From Linum tenue (taxonomy: Eukaryota; Streptophyta; Magnoliopsida; Malpighiales; Linaceae): a stretch of DNA of 64,000 bases. Positions within the stretch are counted from its first letter, which is position 1. Each line of letters starts with the position of its first letter. Both the position numbers and the translations under genes were made by a program. Under the pieces are notes generated by a model. It did no database searches and was not told where the DNA came from. It was given only the letters and a program-made list of their open reading frames with translations. Location of the stretch: contig CAMGYJ010000004.1 in the NCBI GenBank assembly GCA_946122785.1, positions 18,684,150-18,748,149 on the forward strand, written 5' to 3'. Positions 32,121 to 42,449 of this stretch are shown here, piece after piece.

Positions 32121-34274
32121 ATGAGAGAGAAAGTTGAGAGAGAGAGAGAGCGAGAGGGGGTGAGGGAGAGTGGGTGGGGGAGTGATCGAGTCTTATTACA
32201 GAGTAAGGATCGACTAGGTTTCTCTTTTAGATGTAGGGGTTGTTCGGTTGAATTAGAGGAAAATTGGTCTTTTTCGGATGCGGGATTCCGATTGGCAGTA
32301 CGGTCAACAGGTATGGCGCATTTTATTTTTCTTGATGAAGCGTTGATCGATTGGCTCCAAGGAGTGTTGCAGGTGGCGCTGATGCGTGGATGGAATTTTT
32401 CGGGTAAAGATGTGAGACGAAGCGGATCTCGTGTGCTTCATGTTGGGGGCATGATTAAGAATGGAGAGCGTTTCCTTCGGTTGTCAGAATCTTGTAGGAC
32501 AGGAAAAATGTTCTTTGTGTTGGTACCAATGGACGATCTTATATTGGGCTGGTCTTTGTTTCTTAAATCCATTCAGAGCTTGTCAAGATGTATTCTTCAG
32601 CGAAAGCGCCGTTCTACCGCCTCTGTTTCTCCCCCAAAAACTAATATCTCGAAGACATTGAACTCAACGACGGCGGGTTCGCGAACCTCTTTCGCTGATT
32701 TGTTCAAGTCGTTAGATTGGCCAAAGGGTGGAAGTTGTTCTGTGCAGACCCGTGAAGGCTCAAAGGTTGTGATGGTCTCAAACCAAGGGGTGAAGGGTCG
32801 GGAAGATTTTCTCAGGGCATCTTTGGTTCTGAGGTTGGTTGGGCGAGGTATTCCAATCTGGGAGGACTTTCGAATTTGGGTTCAGAAAAATTGGGGCGTT
32901 TCATATTCAAAGCTCCAACCCCTTAGCGATGGTCTTTGGCTAATGCCATGTTCGTCGCGGGCGGAAGTGGATCGGGTTATGGCTCTTAATCGATGGAAAT
33001 ATAAGGATTTTCAGATTTTGGCTGATTATTGGATCGAAAATGCAGGGAGATCAGGTGTTATTCGTTCTCTTGGAGAAGTCTGGGTGCGGATTGATGGAAT
33101 CCCCCTTCATCTGCGATCCGATGAGCTGCTCGCACAACTTGGCAATTTTTGTGGAGAGGTCAGAGAAATTCAAGATCAGGGAGTCTCTCTGAATGAAGTC
33201 CGAATCCGTATTGTTCCCAACGAGGTGATACCAGATGAAATTCCCCTTTGCTATGAATCATTTGTTTTTCCGGTAAGAGTTGCGGTGGAACCAATAGGGC
33301 CACAACCGGCCATTGACTCCGGCGATCGCTTTCTTCATGGCTGGAAAGGAAAGGGGCGTGGGGTATACGTACGGAGGAGGAGAGTGGATGGGGTAGACAT
33401 GACTTCAGATGGCCCACTTATTGAGAGTATCAGATCGAGGACTCAGACGATTGCGTGTGAAGGAGTGGATGCTATGTCTTGTCCGGTTAATTGCAGGGAT
33501 AGACTATTTGAGGGGACGGATATCAATGGTGAGGGGTGGATGTGTTCTACAGCGGATTGTTTGGTTTCTAGTGCTGCTCCGAATGGTGGTGATTATTTGA
33601 CAGGTGAGGAATTGAATGGTCAAGATAATAGGGTGTCTTTTGAAGAGGGAGAAGTCAGCAAGGATTGTGACTCGTTGGTGGGTCAGGAGATAGATCAAGT
33701 GAGGGTGGGCCAAAGGGTTGGAGTTAATGGGCTGGCCCAAGATTTTGCAATGAATAAAGATGGTGAGGGAGCTGATTTGTTTGGCCAAGTCGTGGCCCTC
33801 TCTCAACAGAACTTGATCTCCAAAACCCAATTGTTTTTCCAGCTTTGGTGGGCTCTTTTTGCATGGCCCATTTCCCTTTTTTTAAATCCATGTGCGAGCT
33901 GGAATTTTAGTGGCCCCTTACAAATTCGAGAGTCATGTTTTCAGCAGGATGAGTATAATTTGGTTGAATATGCAGATGGTAGAAACTTGGGAGCTGCAAG
34001 TTTGCAAAGATCAGAAGAGCTTGGCATGTTTCGACTTAGTCGTCTTTTGTCCGACTTTGTTGATTTAAGGTTTGAGGATTCAATTGAGTCCCCAGACATC
34101 TCAAGGGAAGAAACTCTTCACGAGGTGTTATTAAGAAGGAAAAAGGCTCCTTCTCGATCCCCTCAAGAGAGAGCTCTTCGTCAATTAGGAGTGGAGAGGA
34201 CTGATGTTTCTACTCTTGTGTCAACTAGTCGTCCACGCAGGAATGGGTATGCTCCTCTTCGACTTTCTTTATGA
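32121..34274 (+). CDS. LINE ORF1, nucleic-acid-binding protein with DUF4283-like domain
   Basis: 717 codons from the ATG at 32121. The first 60 residues come from a GA-rich stretch (MREKVEREREREG) that may not be protein; an in-frame ATG at 32313 (MAHFIFLDEALIDWLQ) is the likelier start and gives about 653 residues. Residues about 235-400 (LRLVGRGIPIWEDFRIWVQ, WVRIDGIPLHL) resemble the DUF4283 region found in plant LINE ORF1 proteins, which is thought to bind nucleic acid. A Ser/Thr-rich linker precedes it and a long acidic region follows. I see no CCHC knuckle, which many plant ORF1 proteins have. It would package element RNA with the ORF2 protein. The ORF2 ATG overlaps the stop, suggesting coupled translation. 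Confidence 0.78.
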   Translation: MREKVEREREREGVRESGWGSDRVLLQSKDRLGFSFRCRGCSVELEENWSFSDAGFRLAVRSTGMAHFIFLDEALIDWLQGVLQVALMRGWNFSGKDVRRSGSRVLHVGGMIKNGERFLRLSESCRTGKMFFVLVPMDDLILGWSLFLKSIQSLSRCILQRKRRSTASVSPPKTNISKTLNSTTAGSRTSFADLFKSLDWPKGGSCSVQTREGSKVVMVSNQGVKGREDFLRASLVLRLVGRGIPIWEDFRIWVQKNWGVSYSKLQPLSDGLWLMPCSSRAEVDRVMALNRWKYKDFQILADYWIENAGRSGVIRSLGEVWVRIDGIPLHLRSDELLAQLGNFCGEVREIQDQGVSLNEVRIRIVPNEVIPDEIPLCYESFVFPVRVAVEPIGPQPAIDSGDRFLHGWKGKGRGVYVRRRRVDGVDMTSDGPLIESIRSRTQTIACEGVDAMSCPVNCRDRLFEGTDINGEGWMCSTADCLVSSAAPNGGDYLTGEELNGQDNRVSFEEGEVSKDCDSLVGQEIDQVRVGQRVGVNGLAQDFAMNKDGEGADLFGQVVALSQQNLISKTQLFFQLWWALFAWPISLFLNPCASWNFSGPLQIRESCFQQDEYNLVEYADGRNLGAASLQRSEELGMFRLSRLLSDFVDLRFEDSIESPDISREETLHEVLLRRKKAPSRSPQERALRQLGVERTDVSTLVSTSRPRRNGYAPLRLSL

Positions 34275-37200
34275 TCCTTAAATTGGTGTCGTGGAATGTT
34301 AGAGGTTTGAGGAATACAGAGAAACAATATTCCATCAGAGATTTTCTTGCTCCTATTCGACCTTCGATTTTTTGCTTCCAAGAGACAAAACTTGAAAGTT
34401 GCACGGATTCTATTGTTGGGGTACTTGGTGGTTGCTATGGAATGGGTTGGGTTGACAAACCATCAGTTGGTCTCTCAGGTGGTCTTTTGGTTGCTTGGGA
34501 TAATCTGGTGTTTGATCTAGAATGTCATTGGGTGGGGAGGTTTTGTTTGGTGACAGTGTTTACATGCCGAGATAATGGTTTTAAGTGGGTGTTGATTAAT
34601 GTGTATGGACCTAATGATGGTAGTGAGCGTCGGGCTTTCTTTGATGAATTGACATCGTGTTTATCTTGGTGGTCATTTCCTGCTTGTGTCGTGGGAGATT
34701 TTAATGTGGTAAGGTCTCAAGATGATGTTGTGGGGGGTCCAAGAAACCCTGTGGATATGGCAATGTTTAATGATTTTATTGAAGAGCACGCCCTCATGGA
34801 TCTCCCTATGCTTGGATATAAGTTCACGTGGTCAAATCAACATTCAAACCCTTCATTATCTCGCTTGGATAGAGTGTTGGTCTCTTCTGATTGGGAGAGT
34901 GAGTTTCCTCAATGTTGTTTGAAATCATTTGTTAGAGTGAGTTCTGATCATTGTGCTCTTTTGTTGTCTTGTGGAGAGGAGCGTGTTATTCATCGACCCT
35001 GGAGATATGAGTTCATGTGGGCTGACCATGAGGATTTTGAGGGTCAGTTATGCAATTGGTGGATTGATGAGATTGGGGGATTTGGGGATTTCTTCAGGTG
35101 TGCAAAGAAGCTAAAACAAATGAAAGCTCACATTAAGAAGTGGAATATAGAGGTTTTCAAGCATGTGGATCAAGAAATTAGTTTTACTCTTCAAAATATT
35201 GCAGACTTTGATTTGTTAGAAGAAACTGGAGTCTGGTCAGAGGAAGATAGAGTGCAACGTAATATGTTGAAGTGTCATTTGGATAGATTGTGGAAGAGAA
35301 AGGAAATTTCATGGCGTCAAAAATCTGGAGAGACTTGGCTCAAGTTTGGGGATAAAAATACTTCCTATTTCCACAAGGTTGCTAACTTTAATCGGAGGAG
35401 GAATTTTTTGGATAATATTTGGGTGAATGACATTCTTTGCTCGGGTCAAGATCAATTGGCGGGTGCTATTGTGTCCTATTATGAGTCTATCTTTCAAGAG
35501 GCATTTCCTAGAAGGCCTTTTCCCTTTGGTATTGTGTTTTCGTCTCTTCCTCCGCAAGCAACAGACTTTTTGGTGAGAACATTTGATGAAGATGAAGTGT
35601 GGAGGGTGATTAAGAAAAGTAAAGGAGAACATGCACCTGGACCTGATGGTTTCCCAATGGGGTTCTTTAAGAGGTTCTGGTCTATCGTGAAATTGGATGT
35701 GGTGAATGCTTTAAAAGAGTTCTATGTGTCTGGGACTCTCCCAAAGAGCGTTCATCACACCTTCTTGTGTCTTATCCCAAAGAAAGAAGCTATAAGTGAT
35801 ATTAGGGATCTTAGACCTATTAGTTTGGTATCAAGCCTATACAAGATTCTTTCAAAGGTGCTTATGGAAAGATTAAAAGTTTTCATGGGAGGCTTGGTGG
35901 CGGTGGAACAATGTGCTTTTGTGGGTGGTCGGCAGATCTTAGATGCGATACTTATCGCAAATGAGCTCATTGACTCTAGGAAGCGTGCTCGGAAACCTGG
36001 ATTAGTTTTCAAATTGGATATCGAGAAGGCATATGATCATGTAAATTGGGAGTGCCTCTTTATTGTAATGAAGACTATGGGTTTCCCCCCACTTTGGATT
36101 AGGTGGATTCAGGGGTGCATCACTACTGCTTCGTTCTCTGTTCTTGTGAATGGGGAAGCTTCTGGTTACTTCTCAAGCAAAAGAGGGCTAAGACAAGGAG
36201 ACTCTCTTTCTCCCTTTCTTTTCATCCTGGTGATGGAGGTTCTCTCAGGTATTTTGAGGACTTTGCAGTCTCGTGGTATGGTTGAGGGATTCTTTATGAA
36301 TGAAGAATTGAGAATGGGGGAGGTCACTCATATTCTTTATGCTGATGATACGTTGTTATTTTGTGATGCATCTGAAGACCAAGTTCGTTCTCTTCTCACG
36401 GCCTTAGCTCTCTTTGAAACAATTTCTGGTCTACGAGTGAACTTACATAAGAGTTCCATGATGGTTGTTGGGGAGGTTGAGAATCCATCACGTTATGCAG
36501 ACATTTTTGGATGTGAGTTGAGTTCTCTTCCGACTACCTACTTAGGATTGCCATTGGGTTCCAGAGCAGCTTCTTTGACAGTTTGGGAACCAGTGATTGA
36601 AAAGGTACAAGCTCGATTAGCTTCTTGGAAGGCCAGAATGCTATCTTTTGGCGGGAGGTTGGTGCTTTTGAAAAGTGTTCTTTCTAATCTCCCTATATAC
36701 TTTATTTCCCTTTTTAGGGCCCCGAGCTCAGTGATTGCTAGACTTGAGAAGATTTATAATGACTTTCTGTGGTCAGGGGTGATTGAGACAAAACGATTGC
36801 ATTGGGTGAAATGGGATATTGTAAAGACTCCAATTATTAGAGGCGGTTTGGGAGTCTTGGATCTTAGGTGTATGAATCGAGCTTTGTTGGGGAAATGGGC
36901 TTGGAGATTTGGGGTTGAGAGGGATGCATGGTGGAGGAGGTTGATTGTTGCAAAGTTTGGACAAGGTAGGTCCGAATGGAGACCATGTTGGAATTTGGGA
37001 GTGTATGGTTGTTCTGTGTGGCGGGCAATTGTTCACGAAAGCTCTTACTTTTGGAAGGTTGCCTATGTCGATCCTGGGGGTGGTTTTGGGGTGTCTTTTT
37101 GGCATGATTTTTGGGTTCCTGGGAAACTTTTGGTGAGTGATTTCCCAAGGGTTGGGTTCGTAGCCCAATCCTTGGATGCCTTTGTGTCTGACATGTTTTC

Positions 37201-37933
37201 TATGGTTGATAGGTCTTGGGAGATTCCTCTCACTATATCTCTGAGGGGTGGAGCTGAAGCTGAACGTGTTCTTTTGATGCAAACGTTGAATGCTCTTCCT
37301 CAACTTTGGATTACCACAGGGCCTGCACGTTTGGTTTGGCCCTTAGAGGCATCTATGGTCTTCTCGGTTCATTCTTTCGCTACAAACCTTATTGAGAGTA
37401 ACTTTGGAGGTGACACTGCTTTCCCTTTCAAGTTGGTGTGGAATCCTTGTGTGCCCTCAAAAATATGTTGCTTCCTTTGGATGGTCTCTCATGAGAAGAT
37501 TGCTACTGTGGATAACTTGAGAAAAAGAGGGATGATTCTTCCGAATTGGTGCTCTCTTTGCAAACAACATGAGGAATCGATTTCACATCTCTTTTTCTCA
37601 TGTCCATTTGCAATTGCCATATGGGATAATTTCAAAAAAGCTTTTGATCTTCATGGTCCTTACCTTCCTTTCATTCGCCAATTCCTCATTGCTTGGCGAG
37701 GCTTGTGGTGTGACCCACGGTTCAGAGACTGCATCAAGTTATTGCCCCATGCAGTGTGTTGGTACATCTGGTTGGAGAGAAACAATAGGATTTTCAGGGA
37801 TGTGGAGTCCTCCCCAAAAGAGATTGGAGAGAAGATTGTTCTTATAGTTGGACGATGGTTACGAGCTTTTAGTCGCATCTCAGATAGACGCTTCCACCAG
37901 TGGATGGCGATCGGGACGAAGCACCTCATTTGA
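34271..37933 (+). CDS. LINE ORF2: endonuclease, reverse transcriptase, zinc-binding C-terminus
   Basis: 1220 codons without interruption, ATG at 34271. Endonuclease (residues 1-230): LVSWNVRGLRN, CFQETKLE, VVGDFNVV, and the SDHCALL block with catalytic Asp-His. Reverse transcriptase (about 420-780): HAPGPDGFPMGFFKRFW, LRPISLVSSLYKILSKV, FKLDIEKAYDHVNW, GLRQGDSLSPFLF and the catalytic YADDTLLF. The thumb and connection follow (YLGLPLG, WSGVIETKRLHWVKW). The C-terminal zf-RVT (about 1040-1130) has CSLCKQHEESISHLFFSC. There is no added RNase H domain. Length and motif set match plant L1 ORF2, which performs target-primed reverse transcription. All key residues I can check are present, so the enzyme could be active. 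Confidence 0.92.
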   Translation: MILKLVSWNVRGLRNTEKQYSIRDFLAPIRPSIFCFQETKLESCTDSIVGVLGGCYGMGWVDKPSVGLSGGLLVAWDNLVFDLECHWVGRFCLVTVFTCRDNGFKWVLINVYGPNDGSERRAFFDELTSCLSWWSFPACVVGDFNVVRSQDDVVGGPRNPVDMAMFNDFIEEHALMDLPMLGYKFTWSNQHSNPSLSRLDRVLVSSDWESEFPQCCLKSFVRVSSDHCALLLSCGEERVIHRPWRYEFMWADHEDFEGQLCNWWIDEIGGFGDFFRCAKKLKQMKAHIKKWNIEVFKHVDQEISFTLQNIADFDLLEETGVWSEEDRVQRNMLKCHLDRLWKRKEISWRQKSGETWLKFGDKNTSYFHKVANFNRRRNFLDNIWVNDILCSGQDQLAGAIVSYYESIFQEAFPRRPFPFGIVFSSLPPQATDFLVRTFDEDEVWRVIKKSKGEHAPGPDGFPMGFFKRFWSIVKLDVVNALKEFYVSGTLPKSVHHTFLCLIPKKEAISDIRDLRPISLVSSLYKILSKVLMERLKVFMGGLVAVEQCAFVGGRQILDAILIANELIDSRKRARKPGLVFKLDIEKAYDHVNWECLFIVMKTMGFPPLWIRWIQGCITTASFSVLVNGEASGYFSSKRGLRQGDSLSPFLFILVMEVLSGILRTLQSRGMVEGFFMNEELRMGEVTHILYADDTLLFCDASEDQVRSLLTALALFETISGLRVNLHKSSMMVVGEVENPSRYADIFGCELSSLPTTYLGLPLGSRAASLTVWEPVIEKVQARLASWKARMLSFGGRLVLLKSVLSNLPIYFISLFRAPSSVIARLEKIYNDFLWSGVIETKRLHWVKWDIVKTPIIRGGLGVLDLRCMNRALLGKWAWRFGVERDAWWRRLIVAKFGQGRSEWRPCWNLGVYGCSVWRAIVHESSYFWKVAYVDPGGGFGVSFWHDFWVPGKLLVSDFPRVGFVAQSLDAFVSDMFSMVDRSWEIPLTISLRGGAEAERVLLMQTLNALPQLWITTGPARLVWPLEASMVFSVHSFATNLIESNFGGDTAFPFKLVWNPCVPSKICCFLWMVSHEKIATVDNLRKRGMILPNWCSLCKQHEESISHLFFSCPFAIAIWDNFKKAFDLHGPYLPFIRQFLIAWRGLWCDPRFRDCIKLLPHAVCWYIWLERNNRIFRDVESSPKEIGEKIVLIVGRWLRAFSRISDRRFHQWMAIGTKHLI

Positions 37934-38141
37934 CCCTCACGTTCTTTCTTCTTTTTAATCTCGAGTTGGTTTTTTTTTTTTTTTTTCCCTTTTCTTTCTT
38001 TCTTTTGCTTAATTTTGTTTTGTTTTGTTTTCATTGCTTGCTTGCTCTACTACTGGTTGAGCTGCTGACTTTTTATTTTTTACCTTTGTACTTTCATGGA
38101 TTGGTTATTTTTTTATAATATTCTCATCATTCATCAAAAAA

Positions 38142-38511
38142 TTTTGGTTATCGTAACAATTAATCGAATATTAATGTGATACTTTTTAATCTACACAAGC
38201 CTGTTGATGATCTCACGACACATATGCATGACTAAGGGTTCCTAATCAGCGGCGTACTTCATTCATTGGTATATTCTTTGTTGGACTTGAGACTGCCTCA
38301 TGTACTTCATTCATTGGTGTGGTTCGATAACCGGCCGCAGGTCTATCTGGTTCTGTTTGTCTGAATCAATAAGGACGGCGAGTATACATTAAAACCACAC
38401 TTGTTGTACTAAGATTGAAAGTGGACTGGGCCTTCAAGTTCTTCAAAACTATAGTGTGGCTCTCCCTAGAAAAAACATATGTGGCATCTCGCGAAGTAGC
38501 CATGCAACTTA
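38142..38511. other. intergenic
   Basis: No gene. GTACTTCATTCATTGGT occurs twice about 50 bp apart (near 38252 and 38301). Confidence 0.5.
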
Positions 38512-38520
38512 TTTTCATTT

Positions 38521-39256
38521 GGGTTAATACCTTATTTTGGCCCGAACTATGACCATATAATCAACTTTGGCCCGTGGTTTCAGAAATTAAATCCTGGCCT
38601 CAACTATGCAGCATATATACTCAATTGGCCCGACACATAGTTTGACCGTCAATTTGGACGGTCAACTCCGTTGACCGTTAGTCAACATGCCATGTCATTG
38701 CCTAGTCAGCATAAAAATCATTAAAAAATTCAAATTCAAATTATTTTCCTAATTTATATTATTTATGATTTTCCAATTAACCAAAAAAGAAAATTCTAAA
38801 AATATAAAATAAATTTTTTGGGATATTTGAAAATGATAAATTTTATAAATTAACCAAAATTATCAAATTAAATTTTATAAATTTAAAAATTATGATATAA
38901 ATTATATTTTTTTGGGAAGTTTTAAAAATATAAAATAATTTGATACTTTTTGGTTAATTTATAAAATTTATCATTTTCAAATTATCCAAAAAATATATTT
39001 ATTTATGTTTTTTATAATTTTTTTTTGGTTAATTTGATAATAAATAATTTTTTGAATGAATTTTAGGCTGACTAGGCAATGACATGGCGTGTTGACTAAC
39101 GGTCAACGGAGTTGACCGTCCAAATTGACGGTCAAACTATGTGTCGGGCCAATTGAGTATATATGCTGCATAGTTGAGGCCAGGATTTAATTTCTGAAAC
39201 CACGGGCCAAAGTTGATTATATGGTAATAGTTCAGGCCAAAATAAGGTATTAACCC
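38521..39256. mobile_element. Mutator-like foldback element with about 190-bp terminal inverted repeats
   Basis: 736 bp. The left arm (38521 to about 38712) and right arm (about 39066-39256) are inverted copies with only about three differences. Both begin GGGTTAATACCTTATTTTGG at the outside. It is flanked by TTTTCATTT (38512-38520) and TTTTCACTT (39257-39265), a 9-bp duplication with one mismatch, as Mutator-like elements make. The interior is extremely AT-rich and partly palindromic, with no coding sequence. Confidence 0.92.
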
Positions 39257-39265
39257 TTTTCACTT

Positions 39266-40436
39266 TTGTAAACAAAGGAGCGATATAATAATGTCATTAA
39301 TCCTACCTCTCTAAGCACTACCATTTCTAGTGCATCCTTACTTGTTATTAGTATTTGGATAGTTATCATATTATCCAATTAGTTGTTGGTTTTTATTTTA
39401 AGATTAAATGAATCTTATGGTTTGAGTTAGAAAATTGTGGACAGGAGTTCACCAATTATAGGTTAGGGTATAGTGTCATGACCCAAACTTCGGGTAATTA
39501 AAGATATTAATAACAAAAATGGACGGGCGTATGGTGAGGTAAGGTAAGCGTACACTTACGTGAAATATATTTTACATATATATGGAACTCCAGATGACAT
39601 GGGCGGAGGGAGAGGGTGGGTCCTGGCTCGGGAGGAAAACTGATAAATTAGGTATAATAGTTAGTCGAGTATGAAAATTAATGTGTTTAAATGAGAATAG
39701 GTGACCTTTCAAATATTTGATGTTGATTTATAAATGGTTTTTTGACACATTCAATGTTTTTTCAATGAGATATGTACAAATGAAAACGATACATTTGATA
39801 TGCTCCAAATCAAAGTTGTGCGTTTTCAATATTATCTACACCAAATCATAGCTAATATGTAAACATAATTTTATTTGAACCAGGGGAGGGAAAGTTTAAC
39901 GGGGTGGGTCCCGAGGAATAAAATAGGTAAATTAGTGTAATAGTTCATTAAGAATGAAAATTAGGATGCAGTGTAATTGATAATGGTTGACCGACAGATC
40001 ATATGTTCGAATCTTGGCGACCCTATTTGTTGAGCACATGATATTTAGATTTGTGAAAAGTTTAACCATGTATAAGATGGCTTTCGTTAGCGAAATTGTG
40101 TTAATAAGTGTTATCGTATGTATATTTTTCTAAATGCACACACTTTAAATAAAATCATGGCTATGCTCCTCCATATGAGTTCTAAAGGAAGCCAGGTGTT
40201 GTGCACAAGGCATCGTAATAGGTTTAGGTCACATAGCTTCTTGGCTTGGCTTGTCATATATACTAGACTAGATCTGATCATGATAAGGTAACAAGCTAGT
40301 TTCCAGGTGGCTATGAAGAGAACTTGTCGTTTTATTGGTTTGTGCTTATGTTTGAATGTTTGATGCATGTAAACATGTAGTTATTGGGCCCTTTGCACGC
40401 TCAGATTAGATTTGCTTGGAAGGATACTTGGCGATT
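39266..40436. other. intergenic with an imperfect direct duplication
   Basis: Segments 39601-39685 and 39882-39970 share GGAGGG...GGGTGGGTCC...GATAAATTAG..TAATAGTT..AATGAAAATTA in the same order. No gene is seen. Confidence 0.5.
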
Positions 40437-40559
40437 GGAAACTTGTATCTGTGCGGGCGATTGTTAGTTAGTTTTCGGATTGTTTGTCAAATCCTCTGTC
40501 AAAGTCTCGACGAAATCAATAGATTGAATGAAATAAACTGGAAATTGTATCTGTGCAGG

Positions 40560-40693
40560 GAGACAACTTTCCCTTTATATATGACTCTATACAACTCAAC
40601 TAACTATACATTGGTTAACTCCTAACCTATCTAACCGGTTCAAACATGAACCAACAACCTATCTACATGGAAACGATATCATTTCCCTCAACA
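40560..40693 (-). repeat. 3' LTR (at least 134 bp) of Copia 4
   Basis: Nearly identical to 44836-44969. It may extend further left (a GTATCTGTGC word repeats at about 40445 and 40547), but the partner copy gives no support beyond 40560. Confidence 0.75.
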
Positions 40694-41443
40694 CCCCCTC
40701 GCAAGCTGACCATGTATGGAATGAATGGGCAGCTTGGTTATAAGATCCTGATGGAGTTCTGTGAGCAGAGGCAACAACCATTGCAGCTCACAAGTAGTTT
40801 CTGCCAGTGCTCGGTACTCAGCTTCTGCTAAGGAGCGGGAAACCACTTGTTGCTTCTGAACAGCCCAGGAGATCAGAGAGCGGCCGAGGAAAACACAATA
40901 GCCTGATGTTGATCTTTTGGTGTCAAGACACCCTGCCCAATCGGCGTCAGCATAGGCATGAAGATCCATGGATGACTTGGATGAGAAGAGAAGTCCTTGA
41001 GCTGGTGCTGCCTTTATGTGACGAAGGACTCGTTGGATGGCTTGCTGATGTGGTGTTCGTGGATTGGAAACAAATTGCGCCAGGTAATTCACAGCAAACT
41101 GCAAGTCTGGGCGAGTGTTGCAGAGTTACTGCAAACGTCCAACGAGACTTCTATAGCTGGTGGCTTCATCCTCAGGGAGAGGATCACCTGCTGTGTTGGA
41201 TAGCTGAAGACCTGGTTCGAGAGGAGAGTTGGCCGGTTTGGAGGCCAGCATTCCTTGATCTTCAAGTAGCTCCAGAGCATACTTTCTCTGGTTCATGTGT
41301 ATACCTGCAGAAGATCGAGCTATCTCCATTCCAAGAAAATATTTATGCTGTTCTAGATCTTTTATGGTGAAAGCTTTGTCTAAATGTTCTTCGACTCTAT
41401 TGATCTCAGACATATCATTTTCAGTTAAGACAATATCATCCAC
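40688..41443 (-). pseudogene. Copia 4 RNase H and RT C-terminus
   Basis: 41443-41126 carries the RT end (DLEQHKYFLGMEIARSSAGI). 41104-40688 carries RNase H (HAYADADWAGCLDTKRSTSG, SRSLAEAEYRALAETTCE). There is one frame change at about 41110-41125. Confidence 0.87.
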
Positions 41444-42064
41444 ATAAACAAGTAAAGCAGTGTAGGAATTGGGTTTGTTTTTAATAAACAGGGAATAATC
41501 AGATTTAGACTGTGTATAACCAAGAGAAATGAGGGTTGATGTTAGCTTGAGAAACCACTATCTACTGGCTTGTTTCAAGCCATATAGACTCTCGGTTAAC
41601 TTGCAAACCTTGTTTGCATCAGCAGGGTCAGTTGAGAGGCCAGGGGGTAGAACCATGTAAACCTCTTTATCGAGGTCGCCATGTAGAAAGACTGTATTAA
41701 CGTCTAATTGGTGCAGATACCTGTTGTTAGTAGCAGCTAAAGTGAGCAAAACCCTTATTGTAGTTTTCTTAGCTACAGGACTGAAAGTATCAAAATAATC
41801 TATGCCATAAGTTTGAGTATAACCTTTGGCAACTAACCTAGCTTTAAAATATTCTATGGACCCATCAGACTTGTATTTTACTTTAAATACCCATTTGCAG
41901 CCTATTGGGATCTTACCAGGAGGCAAGTGCACTAGTTTCCAGGTTTTGGTGTCTATAAGAGCTTTAAGTTCTAGGAGTACAGCTTTAACCCATTCTGGAT
42001 TTTTGATAGCTTCCTTATAATTTTTAGGTTCCTTAATTTGCATGATGGCTAAAGCAAAGTGCAT
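41444..42064 (-). pseudogene. Copia 4 reverse transcriptase N-terminal half
   Basis: The frame 42064-41558 reads GCKWVFKVKYKSDGSIEYF, LVAKGYTQTYGIDYFDTFSP, QLDVNTVFLHGDLDKEVYM and SLYGLKQASR. The usual DVKTAFL block is DVNTVFL here. Just downstream a stop interrupts before the YVDD box, which is legible at about 41450-41430 (VDDIVLTEND). Confidence 0.88.
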
Positions 42065-42449
42065 ATATGTGGGTGATAAGTCAGAATAAGAAAGAACTGA
42101 TTGTAAGGGATACTTACAGTGGGAGTCAGGTTTGAATTGGCAAGCATTGACAGTGGTTTTGAGATTATGGTGATAATTGGAGAGGTAAGATGGAGGATGG
42201 CTCTGTCTTGTGGATTTGTGTAACTGAGGTTCTTCTGGGTGAGGTTCTGCTGGTTGAGGGGTAAGCGTGGGTGATGGTTGGGGAATGGTGTCATCAGTAG
42301 GTGGAGGGGAAGGAATACTAGTGTGTAAATTAAGAGGTGTGTCAAAAGAAATGATGGTGGATAGATCAGTGGGAGTAGTGTGAAGTGGGGAGGCATCTGT
42401 GGGATGGGGAGAAGCAAAAGGGAAAATGTTCTCATAAAAGGTGACATCT

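Larger units (their letters stand above)
32100..38141 (+). mobile_element. L1-type LINE copy B with two intact ORFs
   Basis: An apparently complete coding LINE. ORF1 is at 32121-34274 and ORF2 at 34271-37933, overlapping by four bases (ATGA), followed by a roughly 200-bp T-rich 3' UTR that ends TTCATCAAAAAA at 38131-38141. Neither ORF has an internal stop. The 5' UTR limit is unknown, and no target-site duplication was found by eye. The organisation (DUF4283-like ORF1; endonuclease-RT-zinc finger ORF2) is that of plant L1. Confidence 0.88.

Noticed and set aside
36773..37303. 176-codon minus-strand frame inside LINE ORF2
   Set aside because: It lies wholly antisense to the intact 1220-codon ORF2 with clear RT and zinc-finger motifs; a frame shadow.
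42049..42447. Pro/Leu/His-rich minus-strand frame as an independent gene
   Set aside because: It sits between integrase and RT of Copia 4 and is the variable linker.
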